From assembly GCA_023957155.1 (NCBI GenBank), contig JAMLHK010000010.1:1-64000 (forward strand): a stretch of 64,000 nt of DNA, written 5' to 3'. Below are positions 29,050-37,356 of this stretch, in pieces; within the stretch, counting starts at the first letter, position 1, and each line of letters starts with the position of its first letter. Source of the stretch: Chitinophagaceae bacterium. Lineage in GTDB: Bacteria; Bacteroidota; Bacteroidia; Chitinophagales; Chitinophagaceae. The position numbers and the translations under genes were made by a program. The notes beneath the pieces were generated by a model that made no database searches, was not told where the DNA came from, and was given only the letters and a program-made list of their open reading frames with translations.

Positions 29050-30426
29050 TTAATCCGCCAATCGTTCTATGGAATAAGAATGACCAACGGGAACAGATAG
29101 TTGCCGGATGGTTTGCAGTAATGTGGCCGAGGTGGAGATCATGTCTTTTTCTTTAGGTTTATGGGTCAGGTAGGTTGAAAAAAGCTCCTTTAGTTTTTTA
29201 TGGGTTCGTACGTCCTTTGTTTCTTTCAGAATTTTTTCGAAAGTATTTTGAACCTCGTTTAAGGTTGCATGATGTTCAAAATGATTAATGTATTTGTATT
29301 GCACATAAGCGAGCATCCTTAAATCGTATTCCAGGCTCCAGAATTTTTCAAAAAAAGATAGAAGATTTCCTGCCTGAAGATATTGGGGTGTATTTTTAAA
29401 ACGAGAAAGATTGATCCCGTTTTCTAAATCCTGATTGGAAAATACGGCGATATTATTTTGATCAATCTTCAGTTGATAGCTTCCTCTTTCCAAGCCCTGT
29501 ATACAAAGAATATCGGCGTTCATTTCATCGGAGAAAGAGAATAGGGAATCCACATTTATACCGTCGGGCGCCGGAAAAGGCAGGGATTTACTTAGATGGT
29601 TAAAAGAGATGGTGCTCCGACCTGTTCGCAGCGAATCCACCTTGCCGTTTATCTGCTCCCGGACTTTATTCCGACGCACCTCGACTACCGTTCTGGAAAC
29701 GAACGGATTTACCGGGATTGTTTTTAGAAATTGATAGGCCATTGCAAAATTTCCATAGGAACCAACGTGCCGCCGGTCTTCCCCGATGATGGAATATTTA
29801 AGACTTTTTTGTTGCAGAACCTGATTGAGATTATTCAAAATCGTCCAGCAATCCACTACCGGTACTTTGTATTTTTTGGATAGGGTAAAAAGATAGCGTG
29901 CGCATTGCTGTAAGGTATCGTTTAGCCCGTAAGATATCTTCTCCGAAAAGTCTCCGGTCTGATCATAGATCGTAGGCGTTTGCAAAATCACCTTCACCTT
30001 ATTGTCCGTTAAAATCCTTACCAGGCTGTCGGCATTCCTGTACCAGTTTAAAACTGCCTCGTGTTTTTTTTTGTCAACATCCGCCTCGTTCTGTCTTTCT
30101 TCAAAATAGAATCCACGGTGCAGGTCATTTTCCTCTAACATGATTACCGCCCAGGTGGGTTTTTGAGCCAGGATATCGCTTCCCATCCGGTTGATGATGT
30201 CATCCGAAAGATCGCCCCCGATGCCTCCGTTTAAAAATACGATTTCCTGTTGCGGGTAGCGGGTGGCATAAAACAGGTTGAGATAGTGATAATTACCGCC
30301 GTTCATAACAATACTGCTGCCGATAAAAATAATGCGATCGCCGTTTTGAAAAGTGGAAGACTGACAAATACCGGGAGTAGGAAAAAGGAAGAGCAAAGAC
30401 AGTATCAACAATCCGAAATATTTCAT
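29050..30426 (-). CDS. Secreted SGNH-fold hydrolase
   Basis: The ATG at 30426 begins a signal peptide (MKYFGLLILSLLFLFPTPG). The N-terminal 250 residues have the SGNH pattern: block I IIFIGSSIVMNG (GSS instead of GDS, still with serine), block II GGIGGD, block III MLEENDLH (END instead of GxND) and block V DRRHVGSYGN with the catalytic Asp and His. The C-terminal 200 residues are of unknown fold. It is probably a periplasmic esterase. It lies on the opposite strand inside the LacI cluster, with only 17 bp after the M20 stop. Confidence 0.8.
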   Translation of the reverse strand: MKYFGLLILSLLFLFPTPGICQSSTFQNGDRIIFIGSSIVMNGGNYHYLNLFYATRYPQQEIVFLNGGIGGDLSDDIINRMGSDILAQKPTWAVIMLEENDLHRGFYFEERQNEADVDKKKHEAVLNWYRNADSLVRILTDNKVKVILQTPTIYDQTGDFSEKISYGLNDTLQQCARYLFTLSKKYKVPVVDCWTILNNLNQVLQQKSLKYSIIGEDRRHVGSYGNFAMAYQFLKTIPVNPFVSRTVVEVRRNKVREQINGKVDSLRTGRSTISFNHLSKSLPFPAPDGINVDSLFSFSDEMNADILCIQGLERGSYQLKIDQNNIAVFSNQDLENGINLSRFKNTPQYLQAGNLLSFFEKFWSLEYDLRMLAYVQYKYINHFEHHATLNEVQNTFEKILKETKDVRTHKKLKELFSTYLTHKPKEKDMISTSATLLQTIRQLSVPVGHSYSIERLAD

Positions 30427-30579
30427 CTTCTGAAAAAAATTAATTAAGATCTGGTGTAACCGGGAGCAGAAAGACAGGGATAAAGTTAGGAAAAACATTT
30501 TAGGACGGATAAAGGATTACTATTCTGTTGCCTATCTTTGAATCTCTGGAACATTTTGTATTCAAAATCGAAAACAGAC

Positions 30580-31596
30580 ATGAACAAACCCCTGATTGCT
30601 ATTGTTAATTCAAGCACTTTTGGTAAACATTTTGCGGATCATATCAAAACGCTGGAAGCATTTGCCGAATTGAGACACGTTACCGTTCCGGCGGATATTG
30701 GCGGAGACGCCCTGGCTGAAAAGATCAGGGATGTGGATGGTATCATTGCCAGCGTAACCCCCCGTTTCCCGAAGCAAACGCTGGAAAAATGTACCCAACT
30801 GATTTTGTTGGCACGCCACGGCATTGGCTGCGACAATGTGGACCTGGCGGCAGCTACCGAACTGGGGATTGCCGTTTCGCGGGTAAAAGGAGTGGTTGAA
30901 AGAGAAGCGGTATCTGAATATGCCATTGCCTTATTGATGGCCGCATCGCGACAGGTGCCGCAGGGATTGCTGGCGGTTAAAAACAGCAATTGGGCAGGCC
31001 GGTTCCGGATGGTGGGGATGGAATTGAAAGGAAAAACAATCGGTATTATCGGGTTGGGCAATATTGGATCGCGTAGTGCGGAAATTTTATCCAATGGTTT
31101 TAACGCGCGGGTGATAGCGGTAGATCCTTATATTGATAAAGCAAGATTTAAACAGTTTAATGCGGAAGAGGTCAGTCTTGAAGAGTTGATACGCAGTTCC
31201 AATGCTATCCTGTTCCACTGCCCGCTTACTTCAGAAACCAGCAGGATATTGGGTAAAGCACAATTTGCGGCGATGCAGAAAGGCGCCGTGCTGGTGAATA
31301 CCTGCCGGGGCGAGTTGGTGGATGAAGATGCCCTGTATGAAGCATTGCAATACGGTCCTTTAGGCGCTTACGGTACGGATGTAGTGGAAGGCGAACCGGT
31401 AGATGGAGATCATCGTTTGGTAAAACTGGATAATGTAATTGTTACGCCTCACCTGGGCGGTTATTCCTGGGAGTCGTTGCATGGCATGGGACAAACCTGC
31501 GTGGACGATATGGTGGCTGTCTTTCAACAGGGTGGCATTGCGGGAGAATTGGCCAACCCGGAAGTGTTACAAAAAGATTTCCGGAAATGGCGTTAA
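30580..31596 (+). CDS. D-isomer-specific 2-hydroxyacid dehydrogenase
   Basis: The start at 30580 (MNKPLIAIVNSSTFG) is preferred to a TTG 42 bp upstream. The 338-residue protein has the NAD loop GLGNIGSRSA near residue 151, the catalytic arginine in VNTCRGELVDE, the glutamate in VVEGEPVDGD and the histidine in VTPHLGGYSWE. It interconverts a 2-keto acid and a D-2-hydroxyacid. It overlaps the FGGY kinase gene by 10 bp, so both act in one pathway. Confidence 0.88.
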   Translation: MNKPLIAIVNSSTFGKHFADHIKTLEAFAELRHVTVPADIGGDALAEKIRDVDGIIASVTPRFPKQTLEKCTQLILLARHGIGCDNVDLAAATELGIAVSRVKGVVEREAVSEYAIALLMAASRQVPQGLLAVKNSNWAGRFRMVGMELKGKTIGIIGLGNIGSRSAEILSNGFNARVIAVDPYIDKARFKQFNAEEVSLEELIRSSNAILFHCPLTSETSRILGKAQFAAMQKGAVLVNTCRGELVDEDALYEALQYGPLGAYGTDVVEGEPVDGDHRLVKLDNVIVTPHLGGYSWESLHGMGQTCVDDMVAVFQQGGIAGELANPEVLQKDFRKWR

Positions 31597-33071
31597 CGCT
31601 GACTATAGATATGGGCACGACCAACCTGAAAGTGGGGCTGGTGGATGAAGAGGGTAAAATCCGGTCGTTGCATGTGGCGGCTATTGCCACCGTAAGCAGG
31701 GAAGCGGGGACTGCGGAACATGATCCTGCGGCGCTCCGGAAGCTGGTAATGAGTTTATGTAAAAAAGTATTGAAAGAAAATAACAGGGAGGAAGTAACCT
31801 GCCTGGTAGCCTCTACTTACCAGTTTGGATTGATGCTGCTGGATGAGCAAAGAAAACCGCTTACGGGCATGACCCTGCTGAGTGATATCCGCTCGCAGCA
31901 CCGTTTTTCAGATTTCGTGGATTTTTACAGGGATGTTGACATTTATCATCGCACCGGTTGTCCGCTGATCAGTCAATATGTTTTGCCCCGGTTGTATTAT
32001 TTCTTACGTGAATATCCAGCCTTATTAAAAAAGGCAAAATTCTTTACCGACGGGAAATCCTTTTTATTTGAATGGCTGACAGGAGAATGGGCAACGGATA
32101 TCAGCACTGCCGTGGCCACGCAATTTTATAATATACAAGAATTTCGCTGGGATCAGGAATTGCTGAGCAGGCTTCATTTGTCTCCGGAGCAGTTTCCGGC
32201 GCCGGAGAACGGCACAAAATTCATGGCGCCGCTAAAGCGGGAAATAGCCAGGGAACTGGGTTTGAACAAAGATGTTCAGGTAGTGTTGGGTGTGTACGAC
32301 GGGGCCGCGTTGGGAGTAGGGCTCAGCGGATTGGAACCGCATGTTGGCATTGTAAATCTGGGTACCACCGCGATGCTTCGGGTACCCGGCGCTGTGGCAG
32401 TGTGGGATAAAAATGAAAACAAGCGAATACAGGCTTATGCGCTCCATGAAAATTTTTTCCTGAACGGCGGGGCGCTTAATAATGCAGCGCTCCCGTTGAA
32501 CTGGATGAAAGACCGGTTGTATGATTTCGATTTGCAGGATCCGGGTTTATTGCAGATAACTCATGAGCCGCCGTTGATCTGTCTGCCTTATCTCACAGGG
32601 GAAAGAGATTCCCTCACGGGACCTTTTGCATCGGGGGTATTTTTTGGCGTTCGCCGACATCATGGGCGGATAGATTTTGCCCGCTCCGTATTGGAAGGTG
32701 TTGCTTTTTCCATGCGGTATCTTTATGAAGCGCTTGCTGAAAACAATTTGCCGGTAAAGGAGATCAGAATGGGAGGGGGCGGCGTAAATATTGAGGCCTG
32801 GCCGCAAATCTTTGCCGATGTATTAGGCGTACCGGTTACGCTGTCGTCCGGGAAGGAAATGGCGCTTGTGGGAAATGCCATGCTGGGTTTTGTAGCCGGC
32901 GGAAAATATAAAAACCTGGATGAAGCGACTAGGTATATGCTGAAAGATACCAGGAGAGTGGAACCCGTTGCGGAATCTGTAAAGATCCGGGATCAGCAAT
33001 ATCGCTTTTTCAAAAAACTGAGAGAAAACCTTGCTCCTTTGTATGAGGAACACAGTGGGTTGGGTTCCTGA
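31587..33071 (+). CDS. FGGY-family carbohydrate kinase (gluconokinase-like)
   Basis: The 494-residue protein begins with LTIDMGTTNLKVGLVD, the ATPase phosphate-1 motif. It has GVYDGAALGVG and VNLGTTAMLRV near residue 255, and ends with the adenosine region RMGGGGVNIEAWPQIFADVLG. Length and spacing match gluconate/xylulose kinases. It would phosphorylate a sugar or sugar acid delivered by the LacI cluster. A tandem repeat region follows immediately. Confidence 0.88.
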   Translation: MALTLTIDMGTTNLKVGLVDEEGKIRSLHVAAIATVSREAGTAEHDPAALRKLVMSLCKKVLKENNREEVTCLVASTYQFGLMLLDEQRKPLTGMTLLSDIRSQHRFSDFVDFYRDVDIYHRTGCPLISQYVLPRLYYFLREYPALLKKAKFFTDGKSFLFEWLTGEWATDISTAVATQFYNIQEFRWDQELLSRLHLSPEQFPAPENGTKFMAPLKREIARELGLNKDVQVVLGVYDGAALGVGLSGLEPHVGIVNLGTTAMLRVPGAVAVWDKNENKRIQAYALHENFFLNGGALNNAALPLNWMKDRLYDFDLQDPGLLQITHEPPLICLPYLTGERDSLTGPFASGVFFGVRRHHGRIDFARSVLEGVAFSMRYLYEALAENNLPVKEIRMGGGGVNIEAWPQIFADVLGVPVTLSSGKEMALVGNAMLGFVAGGKYKNLDEATRYMLKDTRRVEPVAESVKIRDQQYRFFKKLRENLAPLYEEHSGLGS

Positions 33072-33080
33072 TCTTATGCG

Positions 33081-33300
33081 GTTTACGGTCGGTACCGGAG
33101 GTCAGACCGTAAACCGGAGGACAACCCGGTCTGACGCCCTGCGTGCCGACCGGGTTGTGATCGGTATCGAGGGTCAGACCGTAAACCGGAAAGTCTTTTT
33201 CAAGGCAATCCGGACGCCACGCGCGCCGACCGGGTTGTGGTCGGTACCGGAGGTCAGACCATAACCCGGGGAAATCTTTTTCAGACAACCCGGTCAGATC
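33081..33300. repeat. GC-rich imperfect tandem repeat, two full units and a partial third
   Basis: Units begin at 33089, 33161 and 33241 with TCGGTACCGG or a close variant, followed by AGGTCAGACCGTAAACCGG and a PyrCGACCGGGTTGT block. Unit lengths are 72 and 80 bp plus a partial third of about 60 bp; the first unit lacks an 8-nt AAGTCTTT-type insert. Each unit contains dyads, for example GTTTACGGTC (33081-33090) with GACCGTAAAC (33105-33114), and ACAACCCGGT (33121-33130) with ACCGGGTTGT (33149-33158). The repeats start 10 bp after the kinase stop codon. Confidence 0.8.
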
Positions 33301-33315
33301 GCGAACTTTTCCTCG

Positions 33316-33486
33316 TATGGATCCGAAAACGGATTGCCCGGTAAATACGATTATAAGATCTATCTGCTTCTGATAGACCGACTATTTAAAATTACTGAAA
33401 TTACGGAAACGTTGGAGTCAATGAATGCGGGTCTGTCATGCATTCATGAGACCTGTTTGAATACCATCCGATCATATAAAATATAA
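33316..33486 (+). pseudogene. Short coding-like fragment without a start codon
   Basis: One frame reads YGSENGLPGKYDYKIYLLLI and continues to ETCLNTIRSYKI before TAA at 33484-33486. Its residue composition looks protein-like, but it has no ATG and enters from the repeat region. I do not recognise a family. It could be the 3' end of a small gene truncated by the repeats. Confidence 0.3.
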
Positions 33487-33706
33487 ACGGGCAACTGATA
33501 AATGGCAATCCGGAATGTGCTTTCTACCGGGTAGAATAAATCCGTTAAATATGTCTCGTGCCTACGGCACTCCATGACCTCCGGATATGTTCCCTGTTTC
33601 CGGAAATTCCGGCGTCATAAGATGCAGGCAGTCCTCCGGACTTTATGGATGAAAACCCTGTTTCAGAGGGTATAAAGAAAGAGGCGTCGTCCGGGTCATT
33701 GTTTGA
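33487..33706. repeat. Non-coding region with a REP-like palindrome
   Basis: This stretch holds no supported gene. It contains GTGCC-TAC-GGCAC (near 33560-33572) within a CTACCGGGTAG (33527-33537) and TTAAATATGTCTC context. The GTGCCGTAGGCAC palindrome read on the minus strand resembles interspersed palindromes I have seen in Bacteroidota intergenic regions. A short CCGGAAATTCCGG palindrome lies at 33600-33612. Confidence 0.35.
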
Positions 33707-34503
33707 ACCGTTGTAAATATACCAATCCCGGTATTTTGTAAAGCAACGGATCATTGCGGCGTTCCTTTTGCAGATGCAATATCGGTGGACATACACGAAC
33801 CGGCCACGATTGACCGGGGTCGCGCACCACGATATGCAGCAACCGGCCATTGACCTTAGATGCAGGCGATGGGTTCAGCAGTTATCGGTGGAGCAACGGG
33901 CAAACGGGCAGGTATGTGGAGGCAACGCAGTCCACCGCATACTCGGTGTTGGCTGCAGACGCGTTGGGTTGCATTTCAAAAGATACGATCGAAATAAAAA
34001 ATGCATATCCCGCCCCTGCAGTCTTTCTGCCCGCTGATACCGCCATTTGCGCAACGGATCCCTTCACCATACACCCTGTTCAGTCGTTTAGTGCCTACCG
34101 GTGGAGTACGGGCGCGTCCACTGAAAGCATTACCGTACAAATTCCTGGAACATACCGTTTACAGGTTGAGGATGATCACTGGTGCGCCGGACTGGATTCT
34201 ATCCGCATTGTTGCGAAAGACTGCGGCGACCGGTTTTTTGTTCCCAATGCCTTTACCCCTAACAATGATGGTGTTAATGACTCCTTTAAGCCGCTGATCA
34301 GCGGGCGGGTAAGCGATTATGAGTTTAGCGTATATAATCTTTATGGGCAAATGGTTTTCAGCAGCCGCCGGCCCGGTGAAGGCTGGAACGGGAAGTACAG
34401 GAACCGGTTTCAAAATGCCGGCACGTATATATGGATAAGCCGGTACAAAACGGGAAACGAAGCGATGCGGCTTGACAGGGGATTGGTTGAGTTGGTGCGG
34501 TAG
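33707..34503 (+). pseudogene. 3' relic of a T9SS-sorted adhesin with CHU_C domain
   Basis: From TTG 33850 an open frame encodes two immunoglobulin/PKD-like repeats (DAGDGFSSYRWSNGQTG and HPVQSFSAYRWSTGAST) and a C-terminal gliding-motility-associated sorting domain (FFVPNAFTPNNDGVNDSFKP). Upstream in the same frame, PGSRTTICSNRPLTLDAG is clearly coding but ends at a TGA at 33811. One frame over, GVPFADAISVDIHEPATID continues the same kind of repeat back to 33707. The gene has therefore lost its 5' part and has at least one single-base frameshift at the GACCGGGG run near 33812-33819. Intact relatives are very large surface proteins exported by type IX secretion. Confidence 0.75.
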
Positions 34504-34575
34504 GGGAGGGAGGTGGTATGGGTTACAGGTCACAGGGCATGTGGAGTTAGGAACCAGTCATCAGGAGAGGCATTC

Positions 34576-35508
34576 TCACTTTTTCATATTTTCATATTCC
34601 TTTTCAATATCCCGCTCACTCACCCACTCTTTATAAAGCACTCTCCAATTTATTGAATATTTTTTCCCTACTTCAAAATGGGGTAAAAGATAATGAAAAT
34701 CCCATGCCGGTTGTCCTTCTCCTGCGCCGTCCGGCGACTGGGAAAATCTGAAAACTCCTTCTTTGGGCTTAGGAAATAGGTAACCAAAAACCATGCTATG
34801 GAACCTGCCGTAATAGAAAGGTTTCTCAAACCGGCAGGCAGAGATTTCTTTAGCAAGAACGACATTGAAATCAGGAGCCATATAGAAATGGGCGGTATCA
34901 TCCAGGGCGGCATGGGTACCGTTTTTACCGTGTTGATCCGTAAACAGATATTTCCAATGGGAAGTGTCGTCACCTGGTTGCTTTCCCTTTAAATAAATCC
35001 CTAAGATTTCCGGCTGGTAGATATAAGAGGCCCAGAAAAAACCAATATACCCGTGTTTGAACATTTCCGCGTCATGTACGACAAAACTAAATTCAACGTC
35101 AAGATAATGTGGGGCAACCATTTTAAAGCGCGTCCAGCTTTCAACGTTAGTGGCGCCGGTACGCGGCTGATACAATTCTACTTTTGAACCCGATAATTTC
35201 CTGATTTTCATCGGTTGCTTTCTCGGCTCAAATAAAGAAACTAAAGAATCGCCACCAAAGATGTGTTCCAGATTCACCCCTGCGAAGGAAGGTACGAAAA
35301 GTGATGAGTCCTGTTTTTTATGATAGAGTTCTGCAATCCCGTTATAACCTTTGTAGTGATGTTCGCCATATTTACTGTTGTCAGCAAAAACAGCTTTCAG
35401 ATCCCCTTTCTTGAGGGTTACGGTAGGTTGCGCCCGGGTAGCTGCAAAAAATAATGCTGAAAGGAGGCAAAGAAATATTCTGTTGGCAGACAAGCGTACG
35501 ACAAGCAT
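34576..35508 (-). CDS. Secreted protein of unknown function
   Basis: The 310-residue protein has a signal peptide (IFLCLLSALFFAATRAQ) and no further membrane segment. The rest is rich in beta strands and aromatic residues (GYNGIAELYHKK, YIGFFWASYIYQPE, FHSMVFGYLFPKP), suggesting a carbohydrate-active or mutarotase-like beta-sandwich. I recognise no catalytic motif. It is monocistronic and transcribed away from the cold-shock and RRM genes. Confidence 0.65.
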   Translation of the reverse strand: MLVVRLSANRIFLCLLSALFFAATRAQPTVTLKKGDLKAVFADNSKYGEHHYKGYNGIAELYHKKQDSSLFVPSFAGVNLEHIFGGDSLVSLFEPRKQPMKIRKLSGSKVELYQPRTGATNVESWTRFKMVAPHYLDVEFSFVVHDAEMFKHGYIGFFWASYIYQPEILGIYLKGKQPGDDTSHWKYLFTDQHGKNGTHAALDDTAHFYMAPDFNVVLAKEISACRFEKPFYYGRFHSMVFGYLFPKPKEGVFRFSQSPDGAGEGQPAWDFHYLLPHFEVGKKYSINWRVLYKEWVSERDIEKEYENMKK

Positions 35509-35573
35509 TTTGATTTCAATCGGTTTTACATTTTTGTCCGGATAGCCACACTGCTCATGTGCAAAAAAAATTA

Positions 35574-36023
35574 TTAAGATATATCGTTCTCGATATTCAC
35601 GGCTACGTAGCCCTTGGGACCTCTTTCTATTTCAAAGCTAACTTTCAGTCCTTCCTGTAAAGGATAACGGGAGGATGACTGGTGTACAAAAACGCGTTCC
35701 CTCGTGATACTGTCTTCAATAAATCCGAATGCTTTTGTGCTGTTGAAATAAGTGATAGTGCCTTTGCGGATTAAATCCTGCGGATCGGGAGGTTGTTGAC
35801 GGGGAACGCCGATTTCAATATCCTCGGCTTTTATTTCGATCCTTTTATTATGATCCGGTGGCGTTGAGGTCAGGTTGCCGTTTTCGTCTATGTAGGCCAT
35901 CATTTCATCCAGGCTCTTCCCTTTAGCGGCGCTTTCTTTACGTTCCTGCTTTTTCTCTTCTTTTTTTCTACGCTTATCTTTTTTTTTGTTTTCTCTTTCT
36001 TTTTTGTTCCAGCTTGTTGCCAT
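35574..36023 (-). CDS. Cold-shock-domain protein with lysine-rich N-terminus
   Basis: The start at 36023 (MATSWNKKERE) is preferred to a TTG two codons earlier. Residues 1-45 are almost all Lys, Arg and Glu. Residues 80-149 form the cold-shock domain: the RNP1-like AFGFIEDS and RNP2-like VFVHQSS bind single-stranded nucleic acid, and GPKGYVAVNIE closes the barrel. Such fusions occur throughout Bacteroidota and probably act as RNA chaperones. The gene lies beside an RRM protein gene, also an RNA binder. Confidence 0.88.
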   Translation of the reverse strand: MATSWNKKERENKKKDKRRKKEEKKQERKESAAKGKSLDEMMAYIDENGNLTSTPPDHNKRIEIKAEDIEIGVPRQQPPDPQDLIRKGTITYFNSTKAFGFIEDSITRERVFVHQSSSRYPLQEGLKVSFEIERGPKGYVAVNIENDIS

Positions 36024-36199
36024 ATTCAATGTAAAATTTTGTTTCTATATACAAGGTTCAAAGGTTTTCTTACTTTTCTTCGCCGCCGGCTACGTGTTCT
36101 GAACCGTAATGTTGCGAAGAGCATGTAACAAAAACCCTCAAACCTTTTGACGCGCTTGTTAGCCGGTTGAGTAATCAGCGCATCCTGATAATAAACCTG

Positions 36200-36484
36200 T
36201 TACCAACGGTTGCCTGAACCGGATCCTCTGTTTTGTCTTTCTTCTCTGGGCCTGGCTTCAGACACTTTCAGCGGTCTGCCTTCCACCATCCGGCCATCCA
36301 GTTCTTTCAAGGCGGTTTCGGCGGCCTGCCTGTCGGACATTTCTACGAATCCGAAACCACGGCTTCTGTTGGTGAATTTGTCGGTAATAACTTTTGCAGA
36401 GGAAACATCGCCATATTCTCCAAAAAGTTTGCTCAAATCTTCGTCCTGGATACTATAGCCCAGGTTTGTTACGTAAATGTTCAT
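36200..36484 (-). CDS. RRM-type RNA-binding protein
   Basis: The 94-residue protein is a single RNA-recognition motif: RNP2 IYVTNL at residues 3-8 and RNP1 RGFGFVEM near residue 42, with a short Gly/Arg-rich tail. Bacterial RRM proteins bind RNA in the cytoplasm and often respond to cold. It shares orientation and probably conditions of expression with the cold-shock gene 177 bp downstream. Confidence 0.92.
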   Translation of the reverse strand: MNIYVTNLGYSIQDEDLSKLFGEYGDVSSAKVITDKFTNRSRGFGFVEMSDRQAAETALKELDGRMVEGRPLKVSEARPREERQNRGSGSGNRW

Positions 36485-36698
36485 AATGACACAATAATGA
36501 ATAAAAAATATCTGAGAAAAATAGCAGATGTAAAAAACAGGTGGGAGAAAATTGTTTTACAATAGCAATAGACCTCAAATTATCGCGGTAAAGGTAACAA
36601 AATTTAACGCTAATGACAGATTTATTTGGAGGTTTAACAAAATACGCATAGCCCGGGCGCCATCCCAACTCCAGACTTGCGCCAGGGAAGATCATAGT

Positions 36699-36795
36699 AT
36701 GTTTGAACAAAGAAAGAGATATGTTCGCGAAAATTCGGTGCGAGCAGGTTTTGTAGCGTTGCCGGAGCAATGGTTATATATGCTCAAAGACAGTT
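36699..36795 (+). mobile_element. C-terminal relic of a REP-associated tyrosine (Y1) transposase
   Basis: The frame encodes RKRYVRENSVRAGFVALPEQ followed by WLY. This matches the end of RAYT/IS200-like transposases, whose consensus is YIHxNPVRAGLVxxPExWxYSS. Nothing upstream of it is recognisable as the catalytic HUH domain, so only the tail survives. It marks the left edge of the AT-richer accessory region. Confidence 0.6.
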
Positions 36796-36819
36796 GCAAC
36801 GCGCTCATTGCGTTGATTA

Positions 36820-37090
36820 TTTCGCAATACTTAGAAAAGTTGGAAACCACAGACAAACTTTCATGGCTTGAAATTATTACCAAAGGTTTTAAAGCCCTGT
36901 TAGAACGTAATTTTACACAGCAAAACGCCCGGCACATACGCACAGCAGTTAAACATTTCCGTTGCCCGTCTGAACGAGTGCGCCAAAAACACGACAGGTC
37001 AATTCCGTTTCAAAGCATATTCAACAGCGTGTTATTTTCAAAAGCAAAACCAATCAATCGCCTTTGGAGTTCAGACAATCGTTTAACTAA
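36820..37090 (+). pseudogene. Relic of an AraC-family regulator gene
   Basis: Three frames hold consecutive parts of an AraC C-terminal domain: GFKALLERNFTQQ; then TYAQQLNISVARLNECAKNT (the first helix-turn-helix); then IFKSKTNQSPLEFRQSFN ending at TAA 37088-37090. The last piece is nearly identical to the C-terminus of the AraC protein at 40155-40838 (LFKSKTNQPPLKFRQSFN). The second helix-turn-helix is missing. The 266 bp that follow (37091-37356) hold nothing I can assign. Confidence 0.6.
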
Positions 37091-37356
37091 ACGAAAAAAT
37101 TGTAAATTAGCCGAACACAAACGCTTAACAAAAAGCCCAACATCCAACAATGGTAACCGTTGCGCTAAAAAAATAGAATTTAAGTTCAAAGCACCGAACG
37201 AAAGTCGGGGTTTTATTTGCCTGGACAAGTAACTATGCTCACTTTTCGGTGGTTGGAAACAAACTGCCAACATTCAACCTGACAATGGTAAACTTGATAG
37301 CGCAAAACAAAGACGAGTAAAAAATACTGCCTGTAACAAGATAGTTTGAATTTTGT

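Noticed and set aside
33031-33288. Open frames on both strands through the GC-rich repeats
   Set aside because: Their translations merely repeat the DNA repeat (for example DHNPVG/GTQGV) and do not resemble proteins.
33545-33850. Minus-strand frame before the adhesin relic
   Set aside because: It reads through the REP-like palindrome and antisense of adhesin coding sequence; no start signal or family pattern.
36552-37232. A single 226-residue protein in the region after the RRM gene
   Set aside because: The frame joins a transposase tail and pieces of an AraC gene, with other pieces in other frames; it is not one protein.
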